A stretch of DNA of 48,208 nucleotides from an uncultured Pseudomonadota bacterium. GTDB taxonomy: Bacteria; Pseudomonadota; Gammaproteobacteria; Burkholderiales; Methylophilaceae. The DNA is taken from assembly GCA_903846555.1 (NCBI GenBank), contig CAINBI010000072.1, positions 1 to 48,208 on the forward strand, given 5' to 3'. The translations under genes and the position numbers were made by a program. A model generated the notes under the pieces. It saw only the letters and a program-made list of their open reading frames with translations. It ran no database searches and was not told the DNA's origin. Positions 46,574 to 48,208 of the stretch are shown one piece after another; positions within the stretch are counted from its first letter, which is position 1, and each line of letters starts with the position of its first letter.

Positions 46574-47983
46574 TTAGAACTTGTAAGTTACGTCAAATTG
46601 GTAAAGTGAATAATTGTCAATATTACCAGCTATGTCAACTTTTGGAGCATTTGTACCATACTCACTGTTTTTGCGTTTACCCCAACCACCAGTAAAGTTT
46701 AAAGCAACATTATCTTGAGCCATGTATTGCGCTTTAAGTACTGTACCTTCCATATTCAAGCGACCATCAAAAATGTCAGAATCAACAGAGTTTTGATCTA
46801 GTGCATAAGTACCTACACTTTGATACCAAAGGTTTGCATTCCAGTCATTTTTAGCCATTTTTTTACCTTCGAATGACTTAAGATCTTTAGCAGAACCAAC
46901 TGAAATACCAACTAACCAAGCTGTGTCGTCATTGGCTAAAGCTGCAACCGTTGCACCAGCAGCAGCTTTACGATCGCTACCTTTAGTATTGTAAGCATAT
47001 TGAGCATATGGTTTTACACCAATATTAGGTGTCACCATATAGTTAACTTCAACTGGAATATCTAAGATTGCAAGGTCGTTTACAGCAAAGCTAGCAGTAG
47101 TATTAAGATTACCTTTCGTTGGAATATAATTCGCAGTAACGCCTGAAGAATTTGCTGTATAGTCATAGTAACCAATCGCAGCTTTTGCAGAAAGGTTGTC
47201 AGCGAATGCTTGCTGTACTCCACCTTGGAAAGCTAGAACCATATTTTGGCGTGATGTTGTTGATGCACCACCATTAGTACTTGCAACTTCTTTACCTGTA
47301 TAAACCCACTGACCTAAGTTAGCAAAAAGGTTAGTTTCACCAAGCTTATAGTTGAATTTCTCTTGCGCACCATCAAACACGATGTCATGGTCAAAAGCCA
47401 TTGCGCTAACCATGTAAAGTGGGTTCTTCATTTTACCAACTTCAATTGCTAGCCAATCTGTTGCTTTCCAACCAATCATAGCGCGCTTAACAAAAATAGC
47501 ACCTTTTGATTTGTCATAAGCATTTCCAGTAGTAACATCACCGAATGATGTGTTATCTGAACGGCCGTTATCACCCATAGAGAAAGCGATATCTGAGTAC
47601 AGATTACCTGACTTAGTTTCAACGCCTAAAGTGATTTTATAGCGCGCTCGGTCTGATTCAGTGTTAAGGCCAGAAGGTGTAGCACTTAATACATCACCGT
47701 CACGCATTTCGTAACGTGCGCGAATATCACCATAAACAGTAGCGTTATCAATTGCATCAGAAACTGAAACTTTACCTGCTTTTTTCAAAGCTTTAGCTTG
47801 ACCAGCAGCTTCGTCTGTACGGCCTTTAGTTAATAAAGCGCCTTCTTCTTCTGTCAACACGCCTTTAGCTACTAGCGCGTTAACGATATCTGTTGTTGAA
47901 TCGGCCATTGCATTAACGCCAAAGCCCATTAACATTGAGCCAGCTAGTGTTGCAGCCACCAAGTTACTTAGTTTAAAATTCAT
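46574..47983 (-). CDS. Outer-membrane porin of the 'putative porin' family
   Basis: A 469-residue outer-membrane protein. The signal peptide (L-V-A-A-T-L-A-G-S-M-L-M-G-F-G-V-N-A-M-A-D) is followed by a helical segment I-V-N-A-L-V-A-K-G-V-L-T-E-E-E-G-A-L-L-T-K-G typical of this family, then a barrel of alternating strands (D-I-R-A-R-Y-E-M-R-D-G-D, Y-K-I-T-L-G-V-E-T-K-S-G-N-L-Y) ending Y-Q-F-D-V-T-Y-K-F with terminal Phe. AAGGAA lies 6 bases before the ATG at 47983, which fixes the start over the neighbouring TTG. The transported solute is unknown; it is a single gene with its own terminator and probably abundant. Confidence 0.92.
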   Translation of the reverse strand: MNFKLSNLVAATLAGSMLMGFGVNAMADSTTDIVNALVAKGVLTEEEGALLTKGRTDEAAGQAKALKKAGKVSVSDAIDNATVYGDIRARYEMRDGDVLSATPSGLNTESDRARYKITLGVETKSGNLYSDIAFSMGDNGRSDNTSFGDVTTGNAYDKSKGAIFVKRAMIGWKATDWLAIEVGKMKNPLYMVSAMAFDHDIVFDGAQEKFNYKLGETNLFANLGQWVYTGKEVASTNGGASTTSRQNMVLAFQGGVQQAFADNLSAKAAIGYYDYTANSSGVTANYIPTKGNLNTTASFAVNDLAILDIPVEVNYMVTPNIGVKPYAQYAYNTKGSDRKAAAGATVAALANDDTAWLVGISVGSAKDLKSFEGKKMAKNDWNANLWYQSVGTYALDQNSVDSDIFDGRLNMEGTVLKAQYMAQDNVALNFTGGWGKRKNSEYGTNAPKVDIAGNIDNYSLYQFDVTYKF

Positions 47984-48165
47984 CAAAAATTTCCTTAGTT
48001 AAGTTAAATAATTTTGCAGTTATGTTTTTCAACAACGTGCATTTTGTTATTTGTATATGACAATTTGATGACATAGAACTAATTAGTAGGCAATTGACAA
48101 CATGCGCGTTGTATTTTTACAACAACGAAAAGCCGCTCCCTAAATTCAATTTGCGTAGCGGTTTT

Positions 48166-48190
48166 GTAGGAGCGGCGCCCTCGCCGCGAT
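48166..48190. repeat. REP-like palindrome at the right end
   Basis: GTAGGAGCGGCGCCCTCGCC followed by GCGAT has a stem GCGGCG/CGCCGC (48172-48177, 48182-48187). The head GTAGGAGCG matches the repeat at 40746, and this type is widespread as intergenic REP sequences in proteobacteria. It is close to the window edge, so its context is incomplete. Confidence 0.65.
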
Positions 48191-48208
48191 TTGCAATGTT
48201 GCTTCGCG

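Overview
The window looks like chromosomal DNA of a betaproteobacterium, most likely a methylotroph of the Methylophilaceae (Methylotenera/Methylovorus type). This is inferred from an MxaD-like periplasmic protein next to a seven-bladed YVTN propeller, moderate-to-low GC coding style, a betaproteobacterial-type 'site-specific recombinase' membrane protein and the trmJ-cysE-isc gene order. No species call is possible from sequence reading alone. No phage, plasmid or CRISPR locus is seen.

Layout. 1-760: 3' part of a PilZ-like protein. 790-7806: a tripartite RND efflux operon on the minus strand (adaptor, pump, outer-membrane channel) divergent from a TetR/AcrR-type regulator, with two AcrR-like palindromes and a nested repeat element between them. 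7967-14370: purB followed by the overlapping pair tamA-tamB. 14478-18791: wrbA, a HugZ-like protein, a DUF2069 membrane protein, then surE-pcm-nlpD without the rpoS that follows in many relatives. 19034-21678: a small membrane protein, a thioredoxin-like protein, a nitroreductase and an old-yellow-enzyme reductase. 22105-22190: tRNA-Leu(TAA). 22585-26761: a ComEA-like protein, rppH, the YVTN propeller plus MxaD-like pair, a VapBC toxin-antitoxin module and a type IV pilin. 27087-31414: a PF10136 membrane protein, suhB and a lipoprotein hydrolase. 31532-34981: a large autotransporter. 35364-44143: trmJ, cysE and a full isc iron-sulfur operon (iscR, an extra cysteine desulfurase, iscS, iscU, iscA, hscB, hscA, fdx). 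44175-47983: beta-carbonic anhydrase with a SulP transporter, and a porin.

How the genes work together. The isc block is the most coherent system: IscR represses its own promoter through a site overlapping the -35 element, two desulfurases supply sulfur (with CysE supplying the cysteine precursor just upstream), IscU/IscA build and carry clusters, HscBA release them and Fdx gives electrons. Carbonic anhydrase plus SulP suggests bicarbonate supply. The TamAB pair, porin, autotransporter and NlpD serve the envelope.

The least ordinary signal is a dispersed non-coding element of 172-173 bp present three times (6939-7111, 18806-18978, 29152-29323). It has conserved terminal inverted repeats, two exact 5-bp target duplications and an internal pair of palindromes that resemble the neisserial dRS3 repeat. 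A fourth, shorter copy containing only the internal part lies inside the isc operon between hscA and fdx. I see no convincing wholly new multi-gene system; the repeat family, the doubled cysteine desulfurase and the propeller/MxaD pair are the best leads.
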